A DNA stretch of 11,963 bases from JBEIUL01 sp044356865 (GCA_044356865.1 JBIKVN010000088.1:1-11963), one strand, 5' to 3'; positions 1 to 7,226 are shown, numbered from the stretch's first letter. The notes: a model not told the origin generated them from the letters alone. Translations and numbers: made by a program.

Positions 1-241
1 CTATCCGGCGATGTTCGTGACCACCGGCCTCTTCGACTCGCAGGTCGGCTACTTCGAGCCCGCGAAGTACGTGGCCCGCTGCCGGCGGCTGCGGACCGAC
101 GCGAACCCGCTCCTCTTCGAGATCGAGGTGGAGGCGGGCCACGGCGGCAAGAGCGGGCGATTCGAGCGGCTGCGGCAGGTGGCGCGGGGGCAGGCGTTCC
201 TCATCGACCTCGCCGGGGCGCAGGAGTCCAATGGAGAGTGA
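1..241 (+). CDS. ptrB: Oligopeptidase B-like S9 serine peptidase, C-terminal fragment
   Basis: This is the last 79 or so residues of a prolyl-oligopeptidase family (S9A) enzyme; the rest lies left of the window. Family members cleave short peptides after basic residues (oligopeptidase B) using a Ser-Asp-His triad. Two triad positions are visible: the Asp in TTGLFDSQV (codon at 35-37) and the His in EAGHGGKSGR (codon at 140-142). The serine would lie upstream. The phrase YFEPAKYVAR after the Asp and the final QAFLIDLAG match the way oligopeptidase B proteins end. The frame is open from base 2 (Tyr-Pro-Ala before the first Met), so the Met at 11 is internal and not a start. The stop is TGA at 239-241. 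The gene converges on the glycosyltransferase, which ends at 308. The family call is firm; the choice of oligopeptidase B over another S9A member is slightly less so. Confidence 0.85.
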   Translation, partial: YPAMFVTTGLFDSQVGYFEPAKYVARCRRLRTDANPLLFEIEVEAGHGGKSGRFERLRQVARGQAFLIDLAGAQESNGE

Positions 242-307
242 CGGCGATGGGCGTCGCGGGATGGGACAGTTAGGAGCCGAGTTTCACCGTCGAGGTCGCG
301 CCGCGGC

Positions 308-1204
308 TCATCGCCAGACCTGGACCCAGCGGTTCCGCTCGGCGACATGGGCCAAGTGGGCCCGCGGCTCGTGGACGCCGAGCAGCGCCGCGAGCCGCTT
401 GAGCCGGAGCGGCGCGTGCCGGTGGAAGCCGACCCGCAGCGCGGCCATCGCCCGCCATGGCGGCCGGCCCCCGTCGCGACGGAAGACCGCCTCGGCCTCG
501 GCGAGGTAGGCCTCGCGCCGCTCGGCGCTCAGTTGGCCCGGCCGGTAGCGGAAGAGCCCCAGCGGGGCCTCGACGCACCACGGCGTGGCGTGGTGCATGA
601 ACCGCGACCAGAGCTCGAAGTCGCCCGCGAGCCGCAGCGAGGTGTCCATGCGGCCGCCGGCCCGTTCCCAGAGCGAGCGTCGCCAGAACGTCGACTCCTG
701 CTGGAGGAACCCGTCGGCCGCCCAGCCGCGTCCCGGCAGGTTTTCGCCGCGGCGGAAGCCTCGCGGGCTGAAGCCGGCGATCCGCCCGCACCAGGTGATG
801 CCTCCGTCGACGTCGATCGCGGCCGGGCAACCGGTCGTGATCCACTCGACTTCGGGGAACTCGCGGAAGAGCCGCGTCACGGTGCGCAGGGTTCCGGGCA
901 GCCACTCGTCGTCGGCGTTCAGCCAGCACATGATCTCGCCGGTGGTGCGGCGGAAGCCGCGGTCGAGCGCGTCGTACATGCCGCGGTCCGCGCCGCTCTC
1001 GACGTGGGCAAGGCGGTCGCGGTGCCGGTCGAGCAGGTCGAGGGTTCCGTCGGTCGAGCCGCCGTCGATCACCACGTGCTCGATGCGGGCCACGCGCTGC
1101 GCGGCGACCGACTCGAGCATCCGTTCGAGCCAGGGGACCGCGTCGAGCGTCGGCGTGACGATCGAGACGAGGGAAGTCGACGCGTCGGTCGGTGCGGGCG
1201 GCAT
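308..1204 (-). CDS. Family 2 glycosyltransferase
   Basis: The 298-residue product is a GT-A fold, family 2 glycosyltransferase, which moves a sugar from a nucleotide-sugar donor to a glycan or lipid acceptor. Visible signatures are the N-terminal VSIVTPTLD strand (residues 13-21), the nucleotide-binding VVIDGGSTDGT segment (44-54), the metal/donor motif NADDE (96-100, the DxD equivalent), a QQESTFWRR segment (168-176), and GDFELWSRF (194-202), which fits the catalytic-base region of this family. There is no signal peptide or clear membrane helix, so it is probably cytoplasmic or peripheral. The ATG at 1204 lies just ahead of the first beta strand, which is normal for the family; no good Shine-Dalgarno is visible. 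It lies 54 nt downstream of the minus-strand secreted-protein operon and may be read through from it, although its function looks unrelated. Donor and acceptor cannot be told from sequence. Confidence 0.88.
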   Translation of the reverse strand: MPPAPTDASTSLVSIVTPTLDAVPWLERMLESVAAQRVARIEHVVIDGGSTDGTLDLLDRHRDRLAHVESGADRGMYDALDRGFRRTTGEIMCWLNADDEWLPGTLRTVTRLFREFPEVEWITTGCPAAIDVDGGITWCGRIAGFSPRGFRRGENLPGRGWAADGFLQQESTFWRRSLWERAGGRMDTSLRLAGDFELWSRFMHHATPWCVEAPLGLFRYRPGQLSAERREAYLAEAEAVFRRDGGRPPWRAMAALRVGFHRHAPLRLKRLAALLGVHEPRAHLAHVAERNRWVQVWR

Positions 1205-1237
1205 GGGGCTGGGCGAGCCCGCGGGGTATACCGCGCG

Positions 1238-1255
1238 GCCGCCGCCGCCGCCGCC
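1238..1255. repeat. (GCC)6 trinucleotide run
   Basis: Six perfect GCC units lie in the 54-nt spacer between the stop of the 1259-1975 gene and the start of the glycosyltransferase. It is a simple-sequence tract in a GC-rich genome and could vary in length by slippage. No function is evident. Confidence 0.8.
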
Positions 1256-1258
1256 GCG

Positions 1259-1975
1259 TCACTCGATCGCCGGAGCCGCCGGGGCGAGGTCGGGCTTGGT
1301 CGTCCACCGCGGCTTGCCGCCGGGACCCTCGATTTTCCTGCGGAACAGCACGGTGTTGTCGAGGTCGAGGTCGCCGGTCCAGATCCACTTCGCGCCCTTG
1401 AAATCATGCTCGAAGTACGGCTGCTTGGGCTGGATCCGCTCCTCGCTCCACTCGGTCGCGTTCGCCCACCTCGAGTCGTCGAAGTCGGGGCGGAACCAGC
1501 CCTCGGGCAGGGGCTCGGTGCGGACGGTCGGGTTCGCGACGTCGCCGCCGACCGGGCCGTGGAAGATGCACTTGGCCTTCCAGCTCGCGTCGGTCATCGT
1601 GCCGTCGGCGAACTTGAGGACGAACCCGCCGTCGCCGATCGAGCGGCCGTACTCGCAGCCGGTCTTCGGATCGGCGTTGTCCTTCGCGATCACCGCGATG
1701 GTCATCGGGTACTCGGGCAGGAGGTCGATCGCCACCACGTTGTGCGGCAGGAAGTCGATCGAGTCGACGGCGACGAGCTTCCCGTTGATGTACATCGCGA
1801 ACCAGTTGTCGGCGTACATCGCCCCGCGGATCGTGTCGCGCATCTCGGGCTTGACGACGCCGTCCTGCGGCGGCTTTCGCTTGCCGCCGCCTCGCTGCGG
1901 CGGGGCCTGCTGGGCGGCCAGCGCGAGGACGGCGAGGGCGGCGACCGAGATCGTGACGGCGTGGCGATGCTTCAT
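1259..1975 (-). CDS. Secreted protein of unknown function (YADNWF-type, jelly-roll-like C-terminus)
   Basis: The product has 238 residues. Residues 1-21 form a Sec signal peptide (MKHRH followed by a run of Ala, Val and Leu), then a short basic Gly/Pro/Lys linker (about 23-38). The body starts with ADNWFAMYINGK (55-66) and continues with FLPHNVVAIDLLPEYP (75-90), AVIAKDN (94-100), GDGGFVLKFADGT (114-126) and FDDSRW (165-170). It ends in WIWTGDLDLDNTVLFRRKI (198-215). The FDDS-x-W and LFRRKI phrases resemble galactose-binding or jelly-roll domains that sit beside glycoside hydrolases; this is inference from wording, not a firm fold call. No catalytic motif is visible. Translation is coupled to the upstream gene by an ATGA overlap, and a GGAAG ribosome site lies at 1984-1988. 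I believe related proteins accompany YHYH proteins in planctomycetes, but I cannot confirm this here. Function unknown. Confidence 0.82.
   Translation of the reverse strand: MKHRHAVTISVAALAVLALAAQQAPPQRGGGKRKPPQDGVVKPEMRDTIRGAMYADNWFAMYINGKLVAVDSIDFLPHNVVAIDLLPEYPMTIAVIAKDNADPKTGCEYGRSIGDGGFVLKFADGTMTDASWKAKCIFHGPVGGDVANPTVRTEPLPEGWFRPDFDDSRWANATEWSEERIQPKQPYFEHDFKGAKWIWTGDLDLDNTVLFRRKIEGPGGKPRWTTKPDLAPAAPAIE
1972..1975 (-). other. ATGA stop/start overlap (translational coupling)
   Basis: On the minus strand the TGA stop of the large YHYH/phosphoesterase gene (1972-1974) overlaps the ATG of the next gene (1973-1975). The start has its own GGAAG at 1984-1988, eight bases upstream and inside the preceding gene. 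This fixes the start at 1975 and indicates that the two are co-translated from one mRNA. Confidence 0.85.
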
Positions 1976-4900
1976 GGCGTGGACTTCCGTGCGGCGGGTA
2001 ACTCGTAGGAATCGACGACGGTCCCGTTCGCCTCGCGCTCGCGGCGGCGGGGGTCGCCGCCCTCGATCGCGCTCCGCACGAACTCGACCTTGGCGGCCTC
2101 CGGGGCGACCTTCACGCGAAGGTAGCCGGGGCTGCCGACGATCGTTCCCGAGCGATAGCCGTAGCCCTCGGCGTTGCGGGTTCCGCCCGCGGGGTTTCCC
2201 GGCTGCGGTACGCACTGGTAGGTCAGGCCGTCGCGGCCGGAATGGACGTAGAGGTGGTCGTGCCCGTGGAAGACCGCGTCGACCCCGTGCTTCACGAGCA
2301 GGTCGTGGATCGGCATCGGCCAGCCGGGACGCCGCTCGGCGAATCCGGGTGAGCCATCGGCGTTCCGGCCGCCCCACTCGAAGTAGAGCGAACTCTCGGC
2401 GCCGCCGCGGGCTTCGGACCCGCCCTTGCCGCCGACGAGGTGGTGGATGAAGACGAAGCGGTGGGGGGCTTTCGACGCGGCGAGCGTCCGGTCGAGCCAG
2501 TCGTACTGCTCGCGGCCGAGCGTCATCGCCCAGCTCGCGTCGGTCGGCTCGATGACTCGGTCGGGATTGCCGCCGCTGCCGCCGCCTTGGCCTTCACCGC
2601 CACGGGCGCCACCGCCTCCGCTGCGGATCCGCTGGGTGGTCGACCAGAACGGGTCGAGCACGATCACCTGGGCGTCGCCCCATTCGAAGGCGTAGTGGTT
2701 CGAGCCCGTGCCGTCGCGGAAGTCGGTTGCGCCCGTATACATGCCGCCCTCGTCGGTGACCGGCGGCGGGAATCGCGAGGTCCGCTCGGCGTACGACCAC
2801 GGGCCGATGTCGCCCGGCGCCGTACCCGAGTCGCCCTTCTCGCCGTCGTGGTTGCCGAGCACCATGAAGAGCGGGGCGGCGCGGCAGGGGATCCCGAACC
2901 AGTGGCGCTGCGCGTCGTACTGCGGCAGCGCCTGCGTGAAGTCGCGGCCCCGCTTGTCGGTCATGAAGGTGTCGCCGAGGTCGACGAGGAACGCGGGCCG
3001 GTCGGCGGCCATGTTCCCGAGCGTGCGGGCGTAGACCGCGGGATCCATGTTCGAGTCGAGGTGCGAGTCGGCCTGGATCGCGAAGGTGAACCCGGTGCCG
3101 GGCGCGGCGGGCGTGCGGAAGCGGTTCTCGTCGCCGCGGCCGGCCGGGCCGTCGGCGGTTCTCCAGCAGAATCGATACGCGTACTCGGCGTCGGGCTCGA
3201 GGCCGGTGAGGTCGAAGAGGACGGTCTCGCCGGGCTGCATCGGCTTCGCGTCGAGCGAGCGGGTCGTGGAGTCGCCGGCCTTCGCGAACTCGATCCAGCC
3301 GTCGCGGGCGGTCGAGGCGCGGGCGCTCACGGTCATCGATCTTCGGGTCGGCCGGCACAGGATGAGGTCGTGGTCGGTCGCGGGCACCTCGGTGCGGAAC
3401 GCGATCATCCGCGACAGGAGCGTGCCGCGCTCGCCCTGGCCGCCCGCCTCGGCGTTTTCGCCTTGGCGTCCGCCGCCTTGGCCGCCGCGTCCTCCACCCT
3501 GACCTCCGCCCTGACCTCCGCCCTGACCTCCGCCTTGGCCGCCACGTCGGCCGCGGCCTTCGCCCGCTTGCGGCGGAGGCGAAGCGCCTTCCTCGCCCTC
3601 CGGCCGTGCGTAGCGAAGCTCGAAGGTCGCGGTGCCGATCGTGCTCTTCCCGATCGCCGCGAGCAGCGACTCGCGGGTCAGCGCCGCGGCGTCGGCGGGA
3701 AGCGTCGGCTCGGCCGACAGGGCGTACAGCGTCGCAACGTAGACCTTCTCGCCCGGCCCCTGCGAGCAGGGCGGGGCGAACTCGGCGCGGCGGTTGACCG
3801 AGTTCATCCCGAAGCGACCGCCCTCGCGGGAACCCTCGGCGAGCGATCCGGCATCGGGAGAGAGCCCGGCTCGCACCAGATAGACCCGCTCGTCGCCGTC
3901 GGGCGTGAGGTGGTGGATGGTGAACGCGAGGCTCCTCGTGTCCTTCGGAAGCCCGCTCCAGCGGAAGCCGGGCGAGACGACGCCGGACTTCGAATCGCAG
4001 GTGCAGCGCTGGGCGAGCATCCCGCCGGCCTCGAGCGAGGTGCACTCGAGCGTGAAGCCGTCGGCCGGTCGGGTCGGTCGGGCCGGTGGGGGCGGGCGGT
4101 CGTTGCCCCGGCCCGCCTCGCGGGGCGGTGGTCGGTCACCGCCGCGGCCGCCTTCACGCGGTCGTCCGCCGCCGCCACCGCCGCCGCGCGACTCGTAGGT
4201 CTCCTGCTTCGGGCGACCATCGGGCCCGGTGAAGGTGAACGCGACCTTGCCGTCGGGCTCGATGCGGTAGTCGATCCGGTGCTTCGCGCCCGAGATCTCG
4301 TAGTCGAGCGACCACGACTTCTCGGCGACCTGCCGGAAGCCGGTGATGCGGGCGCCGCGGAGTGCCGTGAGCGACGGCCGCACCGGGTTCGCCCGCGGCT
4401 GCGGCACGATCTGGTCGTCCTCGACGGTAACCATGCCGCGCATGCCGCCGTTGATGTACGGATAGGTCCGGGTCGCGTGGTAGTGGTAGGTGCGGTCGCT
4501 TCCGCCGATGCCCTCGCCCTTCGGCACCGTGCAGAAGTGTCCGTTGAGCTCGTCGAGCGGGTCGGTGCCGCCGAGCGGGCAGGCCATCTCGCTGCCGGGC
4601 TTCGCCTTCGGGTCGAAGAGGCCGTAGATCGCGAAACCGTCGAGTCCGTAGGCGATCGGCTTGCCGGGTCCAACGACCTTCTGGATGGCGAGCGGGGCCG
4701 CGTGGTAGTGGTAGTCGTCGGCGCGGCCGCAGTGTCCGCCGAACTCGTCAAGCTCGCCGATCGCGAACGCGTCCTCGCCGCGGTTGTTCAGGGCGTTGAA
4801 GATGGGGATGCCGTTCGCGGCCAGCGCGATCGCGCCGCGGCGGAGGAACTGCCGCGCGGACACCGGCCGCTCGGCCAGCTCGGGCTTCAGCGGGATCTGC

Positions 4901-5508
4901 CACGCGTTCGCCCCGACGTACGGCTGCGGCAGCGGCACCTGCTGCTGCCAGGTGCGGATCCCGACCATCATCGTGAAGGGCAGCGGCTCGTGCGGCAGGC
5001 CGTCGCTCTCGACGTAGAGCCAGCGGTCGTCGAAGCGGGTCTTCACGAACGGGGCGAACGGCGCGAAGGTCGCGGCTTGCGCCAGACCGGCGGTGTCGGC
5101 GGTACCGGCGGGGGCGGGGCTCGCCCGCTTCACCGCGGACTCGTTCGCCGCCCGGATCGCGGCGATGCGGCCGTCGGCCTCGATTCGCGAGGCGGCGTCG
5201 AGATCGGCGAGCGCGATCGTCGCCAGCTCGCCATCCGCAGTGGCGATCGCGACGCGGCCCGAGCGCGAGGCGACGAACGACCCTTCGAGCGTCGCGCCGG
5301 AGCGAAGGTCGGTCCAGGTGCGGCTCGATGCCGGATCATGCTCGTCGGGCGGATGGGCCCAGAGCGACGAGGCAAGCGCGGCGGCGATGGCCATCGCGAC
5401 ACGCGTTCCGGCAACCACGCGACGGCCGGACCTCGCACCGGCGCGAAGGGCGGGGCCACGCCCCGCCGCGAATCTCCCCAGCGTTCGAACACCAAAGACC
5501 TTCGGCAT
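1972..5508 (-). CDS. Multidomain secreted protein: SHD1 + YHYH + PEBP-like + calcineurin-like phosphoesterase
   Basis: This 1178-residue product has five parts. Residues 1-51 carry a basic stretch and a hydrophobic segment ending SSLWA (export signal). Residues 62-110 resemble an SHD1 domain (RTWTDLRSGATLEGSF). Residues 150-365 are a YHYH domain with YHYH at 266-269 and 341-344. Residues 484-636 are a PEBP/YbhB-like domain, including NSVNRR...PPCSQGPG. Residues 700-1150 are an Fn3-like segment plus a metallophosphoesterase. The phosphoesterase ligands are all present: DSH (814-816), GDTF (845-848), GNHD (885-888), HH (1022-1023) and GHDH (1082-1085), so activity on a phosphate ester is likely; the substrate is unknown. 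Gly-rich linkers (441-482, 637-696) separate the parts. The ATG at 5508 was chosen because it follows the sulfatase stop by 16 nt, with AAGGGA at 5517-5522; an in-frame Met at residue 39 is an alternative. Roles of the YHYH and PEBP parts are unknown. Confidence 0.87.
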   Translation of the reverse strand: MPKVFGVRTLGRFAAGRGPALRAGARSGRRVVAGTRVAMAIAAALASSLWAHPPDEHDPASSRTWTDLRSGATLEGSFVASRSGRVAIATADGELATIALADLDAASRIEADGRIAAIRAANESAVKRASPAPAGTADTAGLAQAATFAPFAPFVKTRFDDRWLYVESDGLPHEPLPFTMMVGIRTWQQQVPLPQPYVGANAWQIPLKPELAERPVSARQFLRRGAIALAANGIPIFNALNNRGEDAFAIGELDEFGGHCGRADDYHYHAAPLAIQKVVGPGKPIAYGLDGFAIYGLFDPKAKPGSEMACPLGGTDPLDELNGHFCTVPKGEGIGGSDRTYHYHATRTYPYINGGMRGMVTVEDDQIVPQPRANPVRPSLTALRGARITGFRQVAEKSWSLDYEISGAKHRIDYRIEPDGKVAFTFTGPDGRPKQETYESRGGGGGGGRPREGGRGGDRPPPREAGRGNDRPPPPARPTRPADGFTLECTSLEAGGMLAQRCTCDSKSGVVSPGFRWSGLPKDTRSLAFTIHHLTPDGDERVYLVRAGLSPDAGSLAEGSREGGRFGMNSVNRRAEFAPPCSQGPGEKVYVATLYALSAEPTLPADAAALTRESLLAAIGKSTIGTATFELRYARPEGEEGASPPPQAGEGRGRRGGQGGGQGGGQGGGQGGGRGGQGGGRQGENAEAGGQGERGTLLSRMIAFRTEVPATDHDLILCRPTRRSMTVSARASTARDGWIEFAKAGDSTTRSLDAKPMQPGETVLFDLTGLEPDAEYAYRFCWRTADGPAGRGDENRFRTPAAPGTGFTFAIQADSHLDSNMDPAVYARTLGNMAADRPAFLVDLGDTFMTDKRGRDFTQALPQYDAQRHWFGIPCRAAPLFMVLGNHDGEKGDSGTAPGDIGPWSYAERTSRFPPPVTDEGGMYTGATDFRDGTGSNHYAFEWGDAQVIVLDPFWSTTQRIRSGGGGARGGEGQGGGSGGNPDRVIEPTDASWAMTLGREQYDWLDRTLAASKAPHRFVFIHHLVGGKGGSEARGGAESSLYFEWGGRNADGSPGFAERRPGWPMPIHDLLVKHGVDAVFHGHDHLYVHSGRDGLTYQCVPQPGNPAGGTRNAEGYGYRSGTIVGSPGYLRVKVAPEAAKVEFVRSAIEGGDPRRREREANGTVVDSYELPAARKSTP
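3497..3532. repeat. Three exact 12-bp tandem repeats encoding Gly-Gln linker
   Basis: The unit ccctgacctccg occurs three times without a mismatch (3497, 3509, 3521), inside a longer degenerate tract of about 3465-3550. On the coding (minus) strand it gives Gly-Gly-Gln-Gly steps in the linker between the PEBP-like and phosphoesterase parts (residues about 656-682). The 12-bp unit keeps frame, so copy-number change would alter linker length only. Confidence 0.85.
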
Positions 5509-5524
5509 GGCCAGTTTCCCTTTT

Positions 5525-7141
5525 TCACGTCCCGGGCGCCGGCGTCGCCGGCGGGTTTGCGTTCCGATTCGGTCCTCCGCCTTGCCCGTTGCCGCCACGA
5601 CCGCCGCCGCGCGGCCTCTCGCCGTCGGCCGGTGGCGTCGCCGGCGCGTCCGCCTTCGAGGCCTCGCCTTCCTTGCGAGTCGTCGGCATCTGGGCGTTCA
5701 CGGCCTTGAGATACGCATCCAGCCTCGCCTCAAGTTCCTTCACCCGATCGGGCCGTTCGGCCGCGAGATCCTTCGACTCGGCCGGATCGGCCATCACGTC
5801 GTAGAGCGAGACCTTGCCCGTCTCGTAGTTCCGCACGAGCTTATCGTGGCCGAGGTAGATCGCCGACGCCGGACCGCCGTTGTTCAGATCGAAGTGGGGG
5901 AAGTGGATCACGATCTCCTCGCGGCTTCGCGTGACCGTTCCTTGGCCATTGGCCCTCAGCACCGGCACGAGGCTGCCGCCCTCGACCTCGGTGCGGGCGT
6001 CGGGGTTCGCGGGCTTCGGGATCGGCGACCCGGCGAGATCGAGCAAGGTCGGGACGAGGTCCATCCCCGTCGCCCGCACGCGGCTCACCGAGTTCGGCTC
6101 GATGCCGGGGCCGACGAAGATCCCGGGTACGCGGATGCCGCCCTCGGCGACGCTGCCCTTGGCGCCGGAGAACGGCGGGTTCGCCCCGGCTCGGCCGCGA
6201 CCGCCGCCCGCGCCGCCGCCGCCACCTTGCGCCCCGTGGTCAGCGCTGTAGACGATGTAGGTGTTGCCGGCGATGCCGAGCTCGGCGAGGGTCGTGCGTA
6301 CCCGGCCGACCTGCGTGTCGACGTCGCGGGCCCCGGCGATCGCCCCGAGCTGCTTGCCCGAGACGCCGGGGACGAGGGACTTCGCGGCGGCGAGCGCCTC
6401 GGGCGTCGCCTCCTCCTCGGCTCCGAAGCCGTAGTGGTCGAGCTGGAGGTAGAACGGCCGGCCGGCCTTCACCTGCTCGCGCATGAACGCGATGCCGCGG
6501 TCGGTGATCTCGGTCGCCTGCTTCGGGTTCGGGGCGACGCCGCGTTCGGGGCCCTGGTTCGAGTTCGCCCCGTCCGAGACGGTGAAGCCGCACGCCTTCG
6601 GGTCGGACCGCGTCGCGTGCCACTTGCCGAAGTGGGCGCTCGCGTAGCCGAGGTCGCCGAGCCGGTCGGCGACCGTCCGTACGCCGGTCGGCAGGTCGAA
6701 CTGCGGCGTCGGCGGGACCGTCCGCATGAGCGAGTAGTCCTCGCCGCGGCCGTTCTCGCGCCGGCTGGCCCCGCCCTCGTTTTGGTAGGTCATGTGGAGT
6801 TTCGCCGGCGAGATGCCCGTCACGAAACTCACCCGAGACGGCGTGCAGCGGGGGCAGGCGGCGTAGAAGTCGCTGAACCGCATGCCGTCGGTGGCAAGCT
6901 TCTCGAGGCTCGGGGTCAGGCCCGCGGGGCGGGCGTACGACGGCGGCTGGCCGTCCATTTCGACCGAGATGCTCGACCAGCCCTGGGCCTCGCCCTGGAT
7001 GAAGATGAAGTTCGGCGGTGCGGGCTTCGGCGGGGCTTTCGCGTCGGGCTTGGCCGCGGGCGCCTGGGCGAATGACGTCACGATCGGGCCGGCGGCCAGA
7101 AACGTCGCTGCGGCGAGGAGGAGGATTCGGAACGGCGACAT
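5525..7141 (-). CDS. Secreted formylglycine-dependent sulfatase
   Basis: The 538-residue product belongs to the alkaline-phosphatase-superfamily sulfatases, which hydrolyse sulfate esters. A signal peptide covers about residues 1-25 (cleavage near TSFA/QAP). The maturation motif CTPSR begins at Cys99, the residue converted to formylglycine. Further signatures are GKWH (172-175), YSADHG (298-303), the KGSVAEGG-IRVP block (328-339) and the C-terminal VSLYDVMADPAESKDLA block (444-460). Two features are odd. The usual N-terminal metal-binding Asp-Asp of sulfatases is replaced by GEAQGW (50-55), and a glycine/arginine-rich insert (304-319) follows directly after the active-site DHG. A disordered RGG/GNGQGGG tail covers 507-538. 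The ATG at 7141 opens the signal peptide and was preferred over earlier in-frame starts. It is the first gene of the minus-strand operon and lies 16 nt upstream of the YHYH/phosphoesterase gene. Substrate unknown; a sulfated polysaccharide is a guess from the habits of the phylum. Confidence 0.9.
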   Translation of the reverse strand: MSPFRILLLAAATFLAAGPIVTSFAQAPAAKPDAKAPPKPAPPNFIFIQGEAQGWSSISVEMDGQPPSYARPAGLTPSLEKLATDGMRFSDFYAACPRCTPSRVSFVTGISPAKLHMTYQNEGGASRRENGRGEDYSLMRTVPPTPQFDLPTGVRTVADRLGDLGYASAHFGKWHATRSDPKACGFTVSDGANSNQGPERGVAPNPKQATEITDRGIAFMREQVKAGRPFYLQLDHYGFGAEEEATPEALAAAKSLVPGVSGKQLGAIAGARDVDTQVGRVRTTLAELGIAGNTYIVYSADHGAQGGGGGAGGGRGRAGANPPFSGAKGSVAEGGIRVPGIFVGPGIEPNSVSRVRATGMDLVPTLLDLAGSPIPKPANPDARTEVEGGSLVPVLRANGQGTVTRSREEIVIHFPHFDLNNGGPASAIYLGHDKLVRNYETGKVSLYDVMADPAESKDLAAERPDRVKELEARLDAYLKAVNAQMPTTRKEGEASKADAPATPPADGERPRGGGRGGNGQGGGPNRNANPPATPAPGT

Positions 7142-7195
7142 GGGACGTCGCCAACGATGGGGCGGGGGACGGATTGCGTCACCCCGGTCGGGATT

Positions 7196-7209
7196 CCGCC
7201 GCGCGGCGG
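7196..7209. promoter_or_regulatory. Perfect 14-bp palindrome in divergent intergenic region
   Basis: CCGCCGCGCGGCGG is its own reverse complement. It lies in the 85-bp gap (7142-7226) between the divergently read sulfatase and DUF1572-cyclase genes, 17 nt before the proposed GTG. Such a place suits an operator shared by two promoters, but GC-only palindromes arise easily by chance here, and no convincing -35/-10 pair is visible in the gap. Confidence 0.2.
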
Positions 7210-7226
7210 GGCGATATCTTCCGTCC

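Noticed and set aside
1225..1232. GGTATACC palindrome with flanking CCGCGG arms upstream of the glycosyltransferase
   Set aside because: Short and imperfect when extended; in this GC-rich spacer it cannot be separated from chance.
5509..5598. Upstream extension of the YHYH/phosphoesterase protein to 5598
   Set aside because: It would overlap the sulfatase end and add an Arg-rich stretch before the signal peptide. ATG 5508 has an AAGGGA site and normal operon spacing.
2440..5709. A 1089-codon open frame on the plus strand, opposite the YHYH/phosphoesterase gene, with similar long frames at 347-2008, 585-2450 and 5093-7075
   Set aside because: These are shadows caused by high GC and lack of stops. 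Their products are Arg/Ala/Val/Gly-rich with no recognisable domains, while the minus-strand frames carry intact catalytic motifs and signal peptides.
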